Shown here: positions 44,740 to 52,800 of the stretch, one piece after another
Position numbering within the stretch: the stretch's first letter is position 1
Layout: each line of letters opens with the position of its first letter
Source: Planctomycetota bacterium
Lineage (GTDB): Bacteria > Planctomycetota > Phycisphaerae > UBA1845
Direction: 5' to 3'
NCBI GenBank assembly: GCA_029558835.1
Contig: JAKQDH010000098.1
Span: 1-64,000, forward strand
DNA: 64,000 bases
The notes under the pieces: model-generated
The model's input: the letters and a program-made list of their open reading frames with translations, nothing else
Database searches by the model: none
Told to the model about the DNA's origin: nothing
Program-made: the position numbers and the translations under genes

Positions 44740-45179
44740 CGTCGCGTTCCTTTCCTATACCACAACTTCCTGACGCAACCCCCCTCCCTTGCAGGGAGGG
44801 GTCGGGGAGGGTCGGACCAACGCGACCTTCCACCTCACCCCACCCTCTCCTCCAGGTACCTGTTCAGCCTGGGTGCCATGCCCTCACCCGCCGCAGGCGG
44901 GGGTGGGCACGTGCTGCGGCCGCAGAGGCATGCTTACCCGCGACCGCGGTCGCGGGAAAGCATGGCACCCACAACGCCAAAGACGCTAACCACGTACTCC
45001 TCCAGGGAGGAGAGGGATCTTCCACCGCATCAGCGGGCTGCCGCGGCCGGCGCCGACCCCGCGAGGCCTGCCGGTCCTCTCGACGGCCGCCCTCACCCCT
45101 GCCCCTCTCCCAGGGGGAGAGGGGTCCTTTCGTCGCATGCTCTCGACCCGGCGCGGCACCGCGTGCTCCGGGGCACCGG
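44740..45179. repeat. repeat-rich spacer before der (family B copy 1 and hairpins)
   Basis: 440 bases on the 3' side of der. Contains a hairpin 44779-44814 (CCCTCCCTTGCAGGGAGGG), the family B element 44856-44993, and a CCCTCACCCC hairpin 45090-45125. The last ends 55 bases from the der stop codon and may terminate it. No gene is evident. Confidence 0.6.
44856..44993. repeat. palindromic repeat family B, copy 1
   Basis: 138 bases. Outer arms CTGTTCAGCCTGGGTGCCAT and ATGGCACCCACAACGCCAAA, with an inner perfect palindrome CCCGCGACCGCGGTCGCGGG (20 bases). Nearly identical to 50540-50678. Confidence 0.85.
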
Positions 45180-46511
45180 TCAGACCGCCGCCGCCCGACC
45201 CCGCCGGGCCCGAAACAATAATCGTATCGGAACCTCCTCGAACGGCAATCGGTCCCGCAACCGGTTCTGCAGGAACCGTTCGTAGTTCGGCGTCACCAGG
45301 GTCGGGACGTTCACGAACACCACGATCGTCGGCGGCGCCACGGCCACCTGCGTGGCATAATACACCCTCGGCGTCTTCCGGCCACGCCGCGGACGCGGCT
45401 GATTCTCCGCAATCGCCTCCTGCAGGAGCTGGTTAAGCTGCCCGGTCCCCACGCGCTGCCGGGCCTGCTTGAACAGGGCGCCGGCCACCTCGATCGTGGG
45501 GTGGATGTTCCGCCCGTCCCTTGCTGTCGTGAACGTCACCGGAGCGAAGTCCAGGTAGGGCAGGACCTCTTGCAGGTACTTCCCGTACTCCGGCGTGCTC
45601 GCTTTGCCCTTGGCGAGGTCCCACTTGTTGACCACGAGCACGGCCGGCTTGTGCTCGGCCAGCACCATCTGGGCGAGCTTCTTGTCCACCTGCCCGACCG
45701 GGACGGTGGCGTCTATCAGCAGCAGAACCACGTCCGCCCGGCGGATCGACTTCTCCGCCCGCGTGAAGGCGTAGAACTCGACGTCGTCGGCCAAGCGGCG
45801 TTTCTTGCGGACCCCGGCCGTGTCGATCGCCACCAGTGTCCGCCCGTCCACCTCGAAGCGCACGTCGATGGCGTCTCGCGTCGTGCCGGGAACTTCGCTG
45901 ACGATCACGCGTTCCTCGCCGGCCAAGGCGTTGACGAGCGTGCTCTTGCCGGCGTTGCGTTTGCCGACAATCGCAATCTTCATCTCCGGTTCCGCGGGCA
46001 TCTCGCCGGCGAGACCGGCCAGCTCGGACTCCAGGTACTCCAGCAGCGCGGACCGGCCGTCGCCGTGCAGCGCGCTGACCGGCATCGCCTCACCGAAGCC
46101 GAGGGCCACGAACTCTCCCACGCCGGCCAGGTGCCGCGGGTCTTCCACCTTGTTGGCCAGCACGCGGACGCGGCCGGGCAGCCGCCGCAGCAGTTCCGCG
46201 GTGGCGCGATCAAGCGGGGTGAGCCCTTCCCGGGCGTCCACGACGAACAGCACCAGTTGGGCCCGGGCGACGGCGTACTCGATCTGCCGCTCGATGTGCT
46301 CGCTGAGGTCGTCGCGGTCCACGATGCCGTAGCCGCCGGTATCGACGAGTTCGTAGTACGACTCGCCGACCTGGCAGATGGCCGTCACCCGGTCGCGGGT
46401 CACTCCCGCGGTCGGATCGACGATGCTGATCCGCCGGCGCGTGAGCAGGTTGAAAAGGCTGCTCTTGCCGACGTTCGGCCGACCGACGATGGCTACCACC
46501 GGCAATGCCAT
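45180..46511 (-). CDS. der: ribosome biogenesis GTPase Der (EngA)
   Basis: 443 residues with two tandem GTPase domains and a KH-like C-terminus, the Der plan. Domain 1: G1 GRPNVGKS (10-17), G3 DTGGYG, G4 NKVE instead of the usual NKxD. Domain 2: G1 GKRNAGKS, G3 DTAGVRKKR, G4 NKWD. The KH-like domain follows (TFTTARDGRNIHPTIEVA...). Der assists 50S subunit assembly and binds GTP. The G4 Asp-to-Glu change in domain 1 is worth noting, since that Asp selects guanine. A hairpin follows the stop. Confidence 0.95.
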   Translation of the reverse strand: MALPVVAIVGRPNVGKSSLFNLLTRRRISIVDPTAGVTRDRVTAICQVGESYYELVDTGGYGIVDRDDLSEHIERQIEYAVARAQLVLFVVDAREGLTPLDRATAELLRRLPGRVRVLANKVEDPRHLAGVGEFVALGFGEAMPVSALHGDGRSALLEYLESELAGLAGEMPAEPEMKIAIVGKRNAGKSTLVNALAGEERVIVSEVPGTTRDAIDVRFEVDGRTLVAIDTAGVRKKRRLADDVEFYAFTRAEKSIRRADVVLLLIDATVPVGQVDKKLAQMVLAEHKPAVLVVNKWDLAKGKASTPEYGKYLQEVLPYLDFAPVTFTTARDGRNIHPTIEVAGALFKQARQRVGTGQLNQLLQEAIAENQPRPRRGRKTPRVYYATQVAVAPPTIVVFVNVPTLVTPNYERFLQNRLRDRLPFEEVPIRLLFRARRGRAAAV

Positions 46512-46922
46512 GTGTCAGACCCTGCCTGCTCTCCGCCGCGACCCGCCCCTTGCTCCCCGGATGCGACCCCACGCGGGGCCCGAGGGACACACGCCCCGTC
46601 CGAGCCCGAGTGGTAGCGAGGGGTCGGACGGCGGTCCCCCGTCACTCGCTATTCGCTCTTCGCCATTCGCTATTCCCCGTGCCCCCTCGCTCCCGCGCGG
46701 GCTGCGTCACGGCGCCGGCTTTATACAGGAAATCCGGGCGGCGGGACATTAGAATCACCTCCGGCGGCGGGAGTGGCGGTTTGACCACCCCCTGGGCATG
46801 CCTCGCATCCCCCTCTCCCTTCCAGGGAGAGGGCTGGGGTGAGGGTGAAGCCGTCCGGTGACAACCGGGACCGCATCCCGCGCCGTTTGGGAGGTGCGCC
46901 GCTATCCGGGTGAGACCGTTCG
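46512..46922. repeat. spacer with short tandem repeats and hairpin
   Basis: 411 bases on the upstream side of der. Contains imperfect ATTCGC repeats (46649-46678: CTATTCGCTCTTCGCCATTC) and a CCCTCACCCC-type hairpin at 46809-46848 (CCCTCTCCCTTCCAGGGAGAGGG, split arms CCCTCTCCCT and AGGGAGAGGG). No small gene was recognised. Confidence 0.55.
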
Positions 46923-47366
46923 ATGCCTACCTGGACCGAACGCTACAAACCGGCCGCCCCGGCAAGGGTGCACTTGCTGCTCTCGGCCACGCTGTGGACG
47001 GGCGTCGGGGCAGTACTCGCAGGGGTTGGGGCGCTCTGGCTGCGGGGCGGCAACCCGCGGCACGGCTGGTGGCTGGTCGCGGTGGCCGGGCTGCTGGGTC
47101 TCCTCAAGGCCCGCTACGCGCTGCGCCGCAGCGCCCGCAGGATCATCGACCGCATTCGCGCCCGTGGCGACGGCCGCTGCCTGGGGGGATTCCTGTCGCC
47201 GGGCACCTGGGCCTTCGTTCTCGGGATGGTGGTGCTGGGCAGGTTGCTCCGCACCGGATGGCTGCCGAAGACCGTCGTCGGGTTCCTGTACGTGGCAGTA
47301 GGCGTCGCGCTGCTCGCCGCCTCGGGCTTCGTCTGGAAAGCGTGGTCCCAAAGAGACCCGGGATAG
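46923..47366 (+). CDS. small polytopic membrane protein
   Basis: 147 residues, with about four hydrophobic segments (LLLSATLWTGVGAVLAGVGALW, GWWLVAVAGLLGLLKARY, WAFVLGMVVLGRLL, TVVGFLYVAVGVALLAASGF). A basic loop RRSARRIIDRIRARGDGR sits between helices 2 and 3. I do not recognise the family. Its final ~35 codons and 14 bases past the stop recur at 49889-50010, on the far side of the dockerin gene. Confidence 0.65.
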   Translation: MPTWTERYKPAAPARVHLLLSATLWTGVGAVLAGVGALWLRGGNPRHGWWLVAVAGLLGLLKARYALRRSARRIIDRIRARGDGRCLGGFLSPGTWAFVLGMVVLGRLLRTGWLPKTVVGFLYVAVGVALLAASGFVWKAWSQRDPG

Positions 47367-47380
47367 TCGAGTCCGCCTGA
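47259..47380 (+). repeat. parent copy of a 122-base partial duplication
   Basis: Matches 49889-50010 over its full 122-base length with scattered mismatches, including GGCTGCCGAA, GTCTGGAAAGC and GATAGTCGAGTCCGC. It covers the 3' end of the gene at 46923 and its stop. Confidence 0.85.
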
Positions 47381-47960
47381 ACAGGACCACGCAAACCGGA
47401 AGCTGGGAGGGTGAGCCGCCCGCGTTCGCCTCTGAGCATGCAGTAGTCGAAAGTGCAGACGAAGCCCGTGCGCCGGGCGGGCAGCAGGCTGAGTGACCTC
47501 CTAGACCCCCCGAGCACGAACCAATCGGGTACACGCGCATCGCCAACCCAGTGCCTCGAGTCGGTGGCCCGCGCTGCCCGGGCAGGTGCAGGAATCGCCG
47601 CCGCCATGCCCAAGCGAGTCGCCTCCCGGCGACGCGCGTGATTCCGTAGAGCCGCCCGCGCACTGGCGCATTGTGTAGGTGTATCCCGGCAGACGAAGGC
47701 ACTGTTGAAATATGAATGTAGCAGCGGGTCACGGCGCGGCATCAACGCAGACGCCCTACGTCGGAGGCACGGTGAACGGTCCGGGGGATTCTGCTTGCCC
47801 CAGAACCGGACGCGATGTAAGGTGCCCGCTATCTTGAGAGCTGTCCCGCGAGAGCTCAGGCAACTCGGCACCTATCTTGGCTGGCGCATGCCGGACGCCG
47901 TGGCGTGGTGAGCAAGGCGGGCGCACGCGTATGAGCGGAGGGGAGAGGGAGGCAACACAC
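47367..47960. other. region before the exported dockerin gene
   Basis: 594 bases, with only the GGGAGG ribosome binding site (47946-47951) recognised beyond the end of the duplicated segment. Long open frames on the other strand look like shadows. Confidence 0.4.
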
Positions 47961-49877
47961 ATGAACTGGATGCTGCGAGGAACTCTCGTTCTGAGTGCAG
48001 GGTTTTTCTGTGCCGCCGTTCGAGTCACCGACGCTACGCTGGGGGTAGAGACACCACAGCCCTCTGCGCCGGGGGTCACGCCGGCTACTAGCGACCATCA
48101 CGTGGGGAGTGACGGAGAGGACACACCCCCGCCCCCTGTCGCGCTCGGGCAGGCGGATGAAATCGAGGACGGGCGCTCAGCGGATTGCCCGCCGGGCGCG
48201 ACGCTGGAGGGCGAGCCGAGCTGCCATGACAGCTACGTCGACGAGACCAATGGTGGTTGCAATAGCTCGCCCTACGTCTTCCAGACAATCGCATGCGGGG
48301 AGACCTACTGCGGGGAGAGCGGCACCTATGTGTTTAACGCGTATAACTACCGCGACACTGATTGGTTCGCGCTGGATCTGACCACCCCCAGTGTGCTTAC
48401 GTGGAGCGTCTGGGCAGAGTTTGACGTGCAGCTCTTCATCGTGGACGCCGGGTTGGGAGACTGCGGGGACTACTGGGTCTTAGCTTCCGGCTCAGGACCC
48501 TCAGGCGAGTGGCTGACCTTGTCCAGTGCGTGTGCACACGCGGGCCTGTACTGGTTCTGGGTGGGCCCGACCGGCTTCACTGGCGTCCCCTGTGGCGCCG
48601 AGTGGGTAGGGGCCACCACCTGTGATCCGTGCCCCGGCGCGTGCTGCACTGAGGGTACCCCCTACTGCGAGGTCGTGCCCCCATACGCATGTAATGGAGT
48701 GTTTCTGGGGGCCGAAAGGACCTGTGACTTCGGCAGTGACTGCGACGGGAACGGGTCGCCGGACGCCTGTGATCTCGCCCTGTGCAACGAGCAGCTCTGG
48801 TGTCAGGACTGCAACCACAACTACCAGCTCGACGTCTGTGACATCAGCAGCGGCGTCAGCCTGGATTGTCAGCCGGACGAAGTTCCGGACGAGTGCCAAG
48901 TACACGCTGCCTACGTGTGGGACAATGGGCCACTGGTCACGCATCCGGCTCCGGCCGGCTGCCAGGATCAGGACATGAGCGCGCTACAGGATGGGGGACC
49001 TCCAGGTCTGTACTTGGACAGTTGGGCGTACCTTGCGGCCAAGCTCCCTATAGGAACCGCCCATATCGCGGACGACTTCGTGTTGGAAACTGACGGCACG
49101 CTGCACACGGCGACGTTCTTTGCGTGTGAGATTTTCAACACGCCGCCGCCGGCGCCGACCATCACAGCGGTGTACGTGCAGGTTTGGGACGGGCCGCCCA
49201 ACGCGGGCGGCTCTGTCGTGTGGGGTGACCTGACGACCAACCGGATGGCGAGTGTGGACTTCGCGGGAGTCTGGCGGTCTGCCCTTACCGACCTGACATC
49301 ATGCAGACGTTGCATCCAGGAAGTGGTGGCGGACTTGGGCGATCCGGGCCCGGCAGGGCTTGATCTGCCAGCCGGCACGTACTGGATCGATGTGGCCATG
49401 TCAGCCTCTACACCGGTAGCCCCGTGGATTCCACCGGTGACCATCCTGGGGCAGACGGGCAAGCCGGGGGCAAACGCGCTGTACTACTTCCCCACGGAGT
49501 GGAGGAGTTTGGTCGACCCTGGGGACCCGCCCTTCCCGGTACCGGTGCCGCAGGACATCCCGTTCATCATCGAGGGCGGCGGTTCTGTCAACGATTGCAA
49601 CGCGAATGCGATACCGGACGACTGCGACATCCGGTCTGGCACCAGCATCGACTGTGATGGGAACGGCGTGCCTGATGAGTGCGAGGGATGTAACCTCGAT
49701 GCCGACCCCGACTACAACTACAACGACTTCCTCGCGTTCGCCGATGCTTTGGGGGCCTGCTTTAGCGACCCGCCGCCGAGACAGTACAATGTCAAGGCCG
49801 ATAGGGACTGCGACGGCTGCATCACCTTGAGGGACTACGGCCTGTGGCTTGCGTGCTACCTCGAGAACGCCCCGTAG
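47961..49877 (+). CDS. exported Cys-rich protein with TSP3-like and dockerin-like modules
   Basis: 638 residues from ATG 47961 (GGGAGG at a spacer of about 8). A signal peptide is followed by an acidic Pro-rich linker. The first ~190 mature residues resemble a bacterial pre-peptidase C-like beta domain (DTDWFALDLTTPSVLTWSVW, with VQLFIVD). A GACC module and Cys-rich Ca-loops (DCDGNGSPDACD, DCNANAIPDDCD, DCDGNGVPDECE) follow, then a beta domain (residues ~330-540), and finally a dockerin-like C-terminus (DYNYNDFLAFADAL, DRDCDGCITLRDYGLW). Probably an extracellular calcium-binding protein. The gene sits between the parent and partial copies of a neighbouring gene's 3' end. Confidence 0.8.
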   Translation: MNWMLRGTLVLSAGFFCAAVRVTDATLGVETPQPSAPGVTPATSDHHVGSDGEDTPPPPVALGQADEIEDGRSADCPPGATLEGEPSCHDSYVDETNGGCNSSPYVFQTIACGETYCGESGTYVFNAYNYRDTDWFALDLTTPSVLTWSVWAEFDVQLFIVDAGLGDCGDYWVLASGSGPSGEWLTLSSACAHAGLYWFWVGPTGFTGVPCGAEWVGATTCDPCPGACCTEGTPYCEVVPPYACNGVFLGAERTCDFGSDCDGNGSPDACDLALCNEQLWCQDCNHNYQLDVCDISSGVSLDCQPDEVPDECQVHAAYVWDNGPLVTHPAPAGCQDQDMSALQDGGPPGLYLDSWAYLAAKLPIGTAHIADDFVLETDGTLHTATFFACEIFNTPPPAPTITAVYVQVWDGPPNAGGSVVWGDLTTNRMASVDFAGVWRSALTDLTSCRRCIQEVVADLGDPGPAGLDLPAGTYWIDVAMSASTPVAPWIPPVTILGQTGKPGANALYYFPTEWRSLVDPGDPPFPVPVPQDIPFIIEGGGSVNDCNANAIPDDCDIRSGTSIDCDGNGVPDECEGCNLDADPDYNYNDFLAFADALGACFSDPPPRQYNVKADRDCDGCITLRDYGLWLACYLENAP

Positions 49878-49888
49878 TAGGAGCGGGC

Positions 49889-50010
49889 TGGCTGCCGAAA
49901 ACCGTGGTCGGCTTCCTCTACGTGGCTGTCGGCGTCGCCCTGCTCGCTGCCTCCGGCTTCGTCTGGAAAGCATGGTCCGAAGGAAGCCCGCGATAGTCGA
50001 GTCCGCGTGA
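49889..50010 (+). pseudogene. truncated duplicate of the membrane protein gene's 3' end
   Basis: Resembles 47259-47380 (same length). It encodes WLPKTVVGFLYVAVGVALLA and on to SGFVWKAWSEGSPR plus a stop, but lacks any start or N-terminal part. It begins 12 bases after the stop of the dockerin gene. Confidence 0.8.
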
Positions 50011-50063
50011 CCACCTGTCACAACTGAGGGTCCCCATACTGCGAGGGCGGTCGGCCGGGGACA

Positions 50064-50255
50064 TCACGCGGACGGCACACCCAACTTCCTCAGGATCGCC
50101 ATCATCGGGCACCAGTTGGTGAAGCCCGATTGAAACAGGTTCAAGCCGACGAAGGCGGTGAACAGGTACCACCAGGGGCTGACGAAGTGGGCCAGCACCA
50201 GCGTGGCCACGATGAAGGTCCCGGCAATGCTTCGCAACCAGCGCTCAACGGTCAT
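50064..50255 (-). CDS. DUF2892-type small membrane protein
   Basis: 63 residues. The ATG at 50255 behind GAGGG is preferred over the in-frame 50306 start. It matches the DUF2892 pattern: short amphipathic N-terminus ending in ERWLRSIAGTF, two hydrophobic helices (FIVATLVLAHFVSPWWYLFT, FVGLNLFQSGFTNWC), and the FTxWCPMMxxLRKLGV end. DUF2892 is often fused to or found with rhodanese domains (YgaP). A rhodanese is present at 33247, but 16 kb away. Role unknown. Confidence 0.75.
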   Translation of the reverse strand: MTVERWLRSIAGTFIVATLVLAHFVSPWWYLFTAFVGLNLFQSGFTNWCPMMAILRKLGVPSA

Positions 50256-50306
50256 CGAGAAGCCCTCGCACGGCGTACTGGACAGAAGGGGCCGAGCTGC
50301 CCACAC

Positions 50307-50901
50307 GCCGCCGAGGGATTATTGCGAGCTGCTGCCGGGGTTCAAGCCGCCGCTGCGCTGCCGCAGCCGGGAACCCGACGAGTTGGAGCGCGTGGCCTGG
50401 CCAAGCGTAGCGCTGCCACGCGGTCGTAGCCCTCCTCCGCCCGGAGGGCGGGCGTTAGTTGCCAGGGACTTCGAGTCCCTGGGAAACCGACCACTCCCTT
50501 CTTCTTGTCCTCCATCCCTTTGGTCCGCCCAGAGGGCGGGTACGTGTTTAGCGTGGGTGCCATGCCCTTACCCGCCGCAGGCGGGGGTGGGCATGTGCTG
50601 CGGCAGGCAGAGGCATGCTTACCCGCGACCGCGGTCGCGGGAAAGCATGGCACCCACAACGCCAAAGACGCTAAACACATACGAGGGCGGACGAGGCCAC
50701 CCGTGTCCGGCGGAGGTAACACCCGCTTGCCTGGCCGAGGCAAGTACGAATCGTCCGTTACACCTGACGACGCTGAACACCTGACAGGGAAGAGGGGTTC
50801 ATCCCTATCGGCGCAGCTCACCGTCGCGGCCTGACTCACGTACGCGGCCCGGCTTGCCCACCCGGTGGGAAGGCAGCACGCCGCTGGTGGGCGAGACAGG
50901 C
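50307..50901. repeat. repeat-rich region between converged genes
   Basis: 595 bases. It carries a half family A arm (50396-50427: GGCCTGGCCAAGCGTAGCGC), a GTTGCCAGGGACTT repeat (near 50458) and family B copy 2 at 50540-50678. No supported gene. Confidence 0.55.
50540..50678. repeat. palindromic repeat family B, copy 2
   Basis: 139 bases, nearly identical to 44856-44993: GTACGTGTTTAGCGTGGGTG at the left, CACCCACAACGCCAAAGACG at the right, and the same 20-base inner palindrome CCCGCGACCGCGGTCGCGGG. Confidence 0.85.
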
Positions 50902-52794
50902 TCAGTTGCCGGTTACGGGCGTCTCGGCCTGCTCGGGGATGGTCATCCGCACCTGCACGACGCCGGCGGCCGTCGAGGTCTCCATGCCCAGTCCGCTGCG
51001 GTGGAAGATCTTGAGCATGCCGCTGTTCTCAGCCAGCACGCTGGCACGCAGGCGGTAGATGTCGTTTTCCCGGGCGATCCTGACAAGCTGCTGAAACAGA
51101 TGCGTCCCGAGTCCCTTGCGTTGCCAGTCGTCGCGGACGACGAAGGCGACCTCGGCCTCCATCTTGGCGGCGTCGGTCATGTAGCGTCCCACGCCGATGA
51201 CCTCCTCCTTGCCCGCCTCTCCCACCACACCGATCAAGGCCATCTCCGTATCGTAATCGACGTTGCAGAAGACCTGCAGTTTGTTGTGCGGCATGGCCTT
51301 GAGCTGGGCGTGATAACGCAAGTAGATCGTCTGGGCGCTGAACGAGTAGAACATGTCCTTCATCAACGGCTCGTCGTCCGCGCGGATCGGCCGGACGAGA
51401 ACCTGCTGACCGTCACGCAGTTTCAGGGTGGACTCGTACTGCCCGGGATACTGCGCCCGCGGCGGCGGCAGAATCTGGTCCGGGTAGACGATGCGCCGCC
51501 GCTTGGCCGCGTGGAGCAGTTCGGCGCGGAAGTCGGGATGCGTGATGTTGATCAGTGACATCGCCCGCTCGCGCATGGTTTTGCCGTGCAGGTAGGCGAC
51601 GCCGTACTCGGTCACCACGTAGTGGGTGTCGCCGCGGGTGGTGATGACGCCGGCCCCCTCCTGGATGCACGCGACGATGCGGGACTTGAGGCCCTTGGGC
51701 GTCGGGGCGGTGCTTGGCACCGCGATGATGGGCTTGCCGTTCTTCGCCAGGGCGGCGCCGCGCATGAAGTCCGCGTGCCCGCCCAGGCCGCTGTAGAGGA
51801 ACTGCCCCAGCGAATCGGCCACCACCTGACCGGTCAGGTCGACCTCCAAGGCTGAGTTGATGGCTACCATGTTGTCGTTGCGCGAGATCACGAACGGGTG
51901 GTTGGTGTATTCCGACGGGCGCATCTCGAGCATGGGGTTGTTGTCCATGAACTCGTAGAGACGCCGGCTGCCGGCGGCGAAGCTGCCCACGATCTTGCCC
52001 GGATGCAGCGTCTTCTTCTTGCCGCTGATGACCCCGGCCTCCACCAGCTTGAGCACTCCATCGGAGAACATCTCCGTATGGATACCCAGGTCGCGCTTGT
52101 CGGTCAGCAGCGACAGCACCGCGTCCGGAATGCGCCCGATGCCCATTTGCAGCGTGGCGCCGTCGGGTACCAGGCGGGCGATGTGCCCGGCAATCTGGCG
52201 GGTTACCTCATCGGGCTCGCCCCCGACCGGCCACTCCAGCAACGGTTCATCAAGGGCCACCAGGTGGTGGATCTTGTCCACGTGCAGGAAGCAATCGCCG
52301 AGCGCCCGCGGCATGTGGCGGTTCACCTGGGCCACCACGAGCCGCGCCGTCTCCACCGCGGCCTTGGTGATGTCCACCGACACGCCCAGGCTGCAATAGC
52401 CGCGCTCGTCCGGCGGGCTGACCATCACCAGGGCGACGTCGATGCCCAGGCGGTGACTGCGGAACAGCGCCGGCACCTGGGACAGGAACATCGGGGTGTA
52501 ATCCGCCCGCGCGTCGTTGACCGCGCCGCGCACACTATCGCCGATGAAGAAGGCGTTGGCCCGGAAGTTCGGGGCGTAACGCGGGTCCGCATACGGCGCC
52601 ACACCCAGGGTCAACACGTGCAGCACCTCGGTGTCCGCCAGCTCCGCGCCCACCGAACCCAGCGCCCGGACCAGTTCCTGCGGCTCCCCGCAGGCGGAGC
52701 CGATGAACACGCGGTTGCCGGCCCGAATCTTGCGCACCGCCTCCGTGGGAAGGATCAGCTTGCTGCCATACATCTCGCGCCAGTCTTTGGCCAT
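50902..52794 (-). CDS. acetyl-CoA hydrolase/transferase fused to GNAT acetyltransferase (copy 1)
   Basis: 630 residues. Residues 1-450 form a CoA-transferase-family-I protein (4-hydroxybutyrate-CoA transferase/acetyl-CoA hydrolase type). The candidate catalytic Glu is E241 in HTEMFSDG, and GIGRIPDAVLS and the YLHGKTMRERAMSL stretch lie where expected. Residues ~460-630 are a GNAT domain with the acetyl-CoA loop WQRKGLGTHLF. The domain order is known from RefSeq names for similar fusions. It could move CoA between acids and also acetylate a protein or small molecule. The ATG is 6 bases after the stop of the ADP-forming synthetase gene, so these genes are one operon. Confidence 0.9.
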   Translation of the reverse strand: MAKDWREMYGSKLILPTEAVRKIRAGNRVFIGSACGEPQELVRALGSVGAELADTEVLHVLTLGVAPYADPRYAPNFRANAFFIGDSVRGAVNDARADYTPMFLSQVPALFRSHRLGIDVALVMVSPPDERGYCSLGVSVDITKAAVETARLVVAQVNRHMPRALGDCFLHVDKIHHLVALDEPLLEWPVGGEPDEVTRQIAGHIARLVPDGATLQMGIGRIPDAVLSLLTDKRDLGIHTEMFSDGVLKLVEAGVISGKKKTLHPGKIVGSFAAGSRRLYEFMDNNPMLEMRPSEYTNHPFVISRNDNMVAINSALEVDLTGQVVADSLGQFLYSGLGGHADFMRGAALAKNGKPIIAVPSTAPTPKGLKSRIVACIQEGAGVITTRGDTHYVVTEYGVAYLHGKTMRERAMSLINITHPDFRAELLHAAKRRRIVYPDQILPPPRAQYPGQYESTLKLRDGQQVLVRPIRADDEPLMKDMFYSFSAQTIYLRYHAQLKAMPHNKLQVFCNVDYDTEMALIGVVGEAGKEEVIGVGRYMTDAAKMEAEVAFVVRDDWQRKGLGTHLFQQLVRIARENDIYRLRASVLAENSGMLKIFHRSGLGMETSTAAGVVQVRMTIPEQAETPVTGN

Positions 52795-52800
52795 CAGAGC

